In this document: positions 5,936 through 6,383 of the stretch, piece by piece
Layout of the letters: each line of letters opens with the position of its first letter
Numbering within the stretch: position 1 is the stretch's first letter
Assembly (NCBI GenBank): GCA_050250795.1
Contig: JBFWNZ010000231.1
Location: forward strand, 1 to 6,383
DNA: 6,383 nt
Origin: JBFWNZ01 sp050250795
Lineage (GTDB): Bacteria > Pseudomonadota > Alphaproteobacteria > UBA8366
Reading direction: 5' to 3'
Program-made: the position numbers and the translations under genes
The notes under the pieces: generated by a model
What the model was told of the DNA's origin: nothing
The model's database searches: none
What the model saw: only the letters and a program-made list of their open reading frames with translations

Positions 5936-5966
5936 ACCCCGCCTTCGCTGGGGTGACGGTTCTTTT
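5936..5966 (+). terminator. Second palindromic repeat, possible weak terminator
   Basis: ACCCC (5936-5940) pairs with GGGGT (5950-5954), with a G-T wobble inside and loop CCTTCGC. Five bases later comes TTCTTTT (5960-5966), reaching the stop codon of the convergent gene. The core CCCCGCCTTCGCTGGGG followed by TGACG resembles a palindromic repeat common in alphaproteobacterial intergenic regions. The short stem and the gap before the T run make it a poor intrinsic terminator, so the repeat identity is the more secure part. Confidence 0.4.
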
Positions 5967-6383
5967 CAGCGCCGGCCCTTCATTTCCGCCTCGTAGCGGG
6001 CCTTGGTCTCGGCGTTCGGCGGATACAGGCCGGGCAGGGGCACGCCCTTGCCCACCTGCTCCATGATCCAGCCTTCCAGCCGCTCCTGCTCTGGTGCGGC
6101 GGCCAGCACGTCGTCCAGAAGGGCAGCCGGGATCAGCACGGCGCCGTCGGCGTCCACGACAATCACGTCATCCGGGAACACGGCCACGCCACCGCAGCCG
6201 ATCGGCTGCTGCCAGTCGACGAAGGTGAGGCCGGCGACCGAGGGCGGGGCGGAGACGCCGCTGCACCACACCGGCAGGCCGGTGGACAGCACGCCGTCCA
6301 CATCGCGAACCACACCGTCGGTCACGAGCCCGGCCACACCGCGCTTGGCCATCCGGGCGCACAGGATGTCGCCGAAGATGCCG
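5966..6383 (-). CDS. RraA family protein / HMG-CHA aldolase-like (partial, C-terminal part)
   Basis: The frame stays open through the right edge, so the internal ATG at 6352 is not the start; 138 C-terminal residues are visible. They begin GIFGDILCARM, holding the family GxxGD motif, then RGVAGLVTDGVVRD with the Arg-Asp pair that binds oxo-acid substrate and divalent metal. Next are PVWCSGVSAPPS, QQPIGCGGVAVFPDD and VIVVDADGAVLIP. The tail EQERLEGWIMEQVGKGVPLP and GLYPPN is typical of the roughly 230-residue RraA-like group. Members characterised as enzymes are class II 4-hydroxy-4-methyl-2-oxoglutarate or 4-carboxy-4-hydroxy-2-oxoadipate aldolases with oxaloacetate decarboxylase activity. 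The E. coli member inhibits RNase E instead. Retained GxxGD and RD favour an enzyme, but the substrate is unproven. It converges on the MaoC genes. Confidence 0.9.
   Translation of the reverse strand, partial: GIFGDILCARMAKRGVAGLVTDGVVRDVDGVLSTGLPVWCSGVSAPPSVAGLTFVDWQQPIGCGGVAVFPDDVIVVDADGAVLIPAALLDDVLAAAPEQERLEGWIMEQVGKGVPLPGLYPPNAETKARYEAEMKGRR

Noticed and set aside
5966..6352. A complete 128-residue RraA-like protein starting at 6352
   Set aside because: The reading frame continues upstream as GIFGDILCAR, which contains a core family motif, so the gene is cut by the window edge rather than short.

Overview
The window is high-GC, densely coded DNA with strong GC bias at third codon positions. 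Protein families, Shine-Dalgarno spacing and two kinds of short intergenic palindrome typical of alphaproteobacterial genomes suggest a free-living alphaproteobacterium, perhaps of the Rhodospirillales type. The order is inferred from general resemblance only. No rRNA, tRNA, CRISPR array, transposase or phage gene is visible. No gene-free stretch exceeds about 165 bases.

Layout: positions 1-3583 are four minus-strand genes. Transcribed right to left they are a two-domain Sua5-type threonylcarbamoyl-AMP synthase (tRNA t6A synthesis), a small unrecognised lipoprotein, an FAD-linked D-2-hydroxyacid dehydrogenase of the GlcD/D-2-hydroxyglutarate dehydrogenase type, and the N-terminus of an acyl-CoA dehydrogenase that runs off the left edge. 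The first two genes are 18 bases apart and the last two 3 bases apart, so each pair is probably co-transcribed; 107 bases separate the pairs. A 103-base divergent region separates this block from a plus-strand tartrate/D-malate dehydrogenase (ttuC-like), followed by two tandem MaoC-type (R)-hydratase paralogs. A convergent RraA/HMG-aldolase-like gene enters from the right edge.

Metabolically, most genes fit small organic acid and acyl-CoA catabolism: tartrate or D-malate oxidation, D-2-hydroxyacid oxidation, acyl-CoA dehydrogenation, enoyl-CoA hydration and possible oxo-acid aldol cleavage or decarboxylation. No single pathway linking all of them can be proven here. The synthase and lipoprotein look like housekeeping neighbours.

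The most unusual structure is non-coding. The two MaoC genes are bracketed by two 76-base composite palindromes (4779-4854 and 5836-5911). Each is a head-to-head pair of 27-base hairpin units with a 22-base spacer, and the right composite is the inverted counterpart of the left. This is REPIN-like architecture. The arm variants differ by a compensated base pair, and the left element reaches into the ribosome-binding region of the first MaoC gene. A second palindrome family lies beside the right element.
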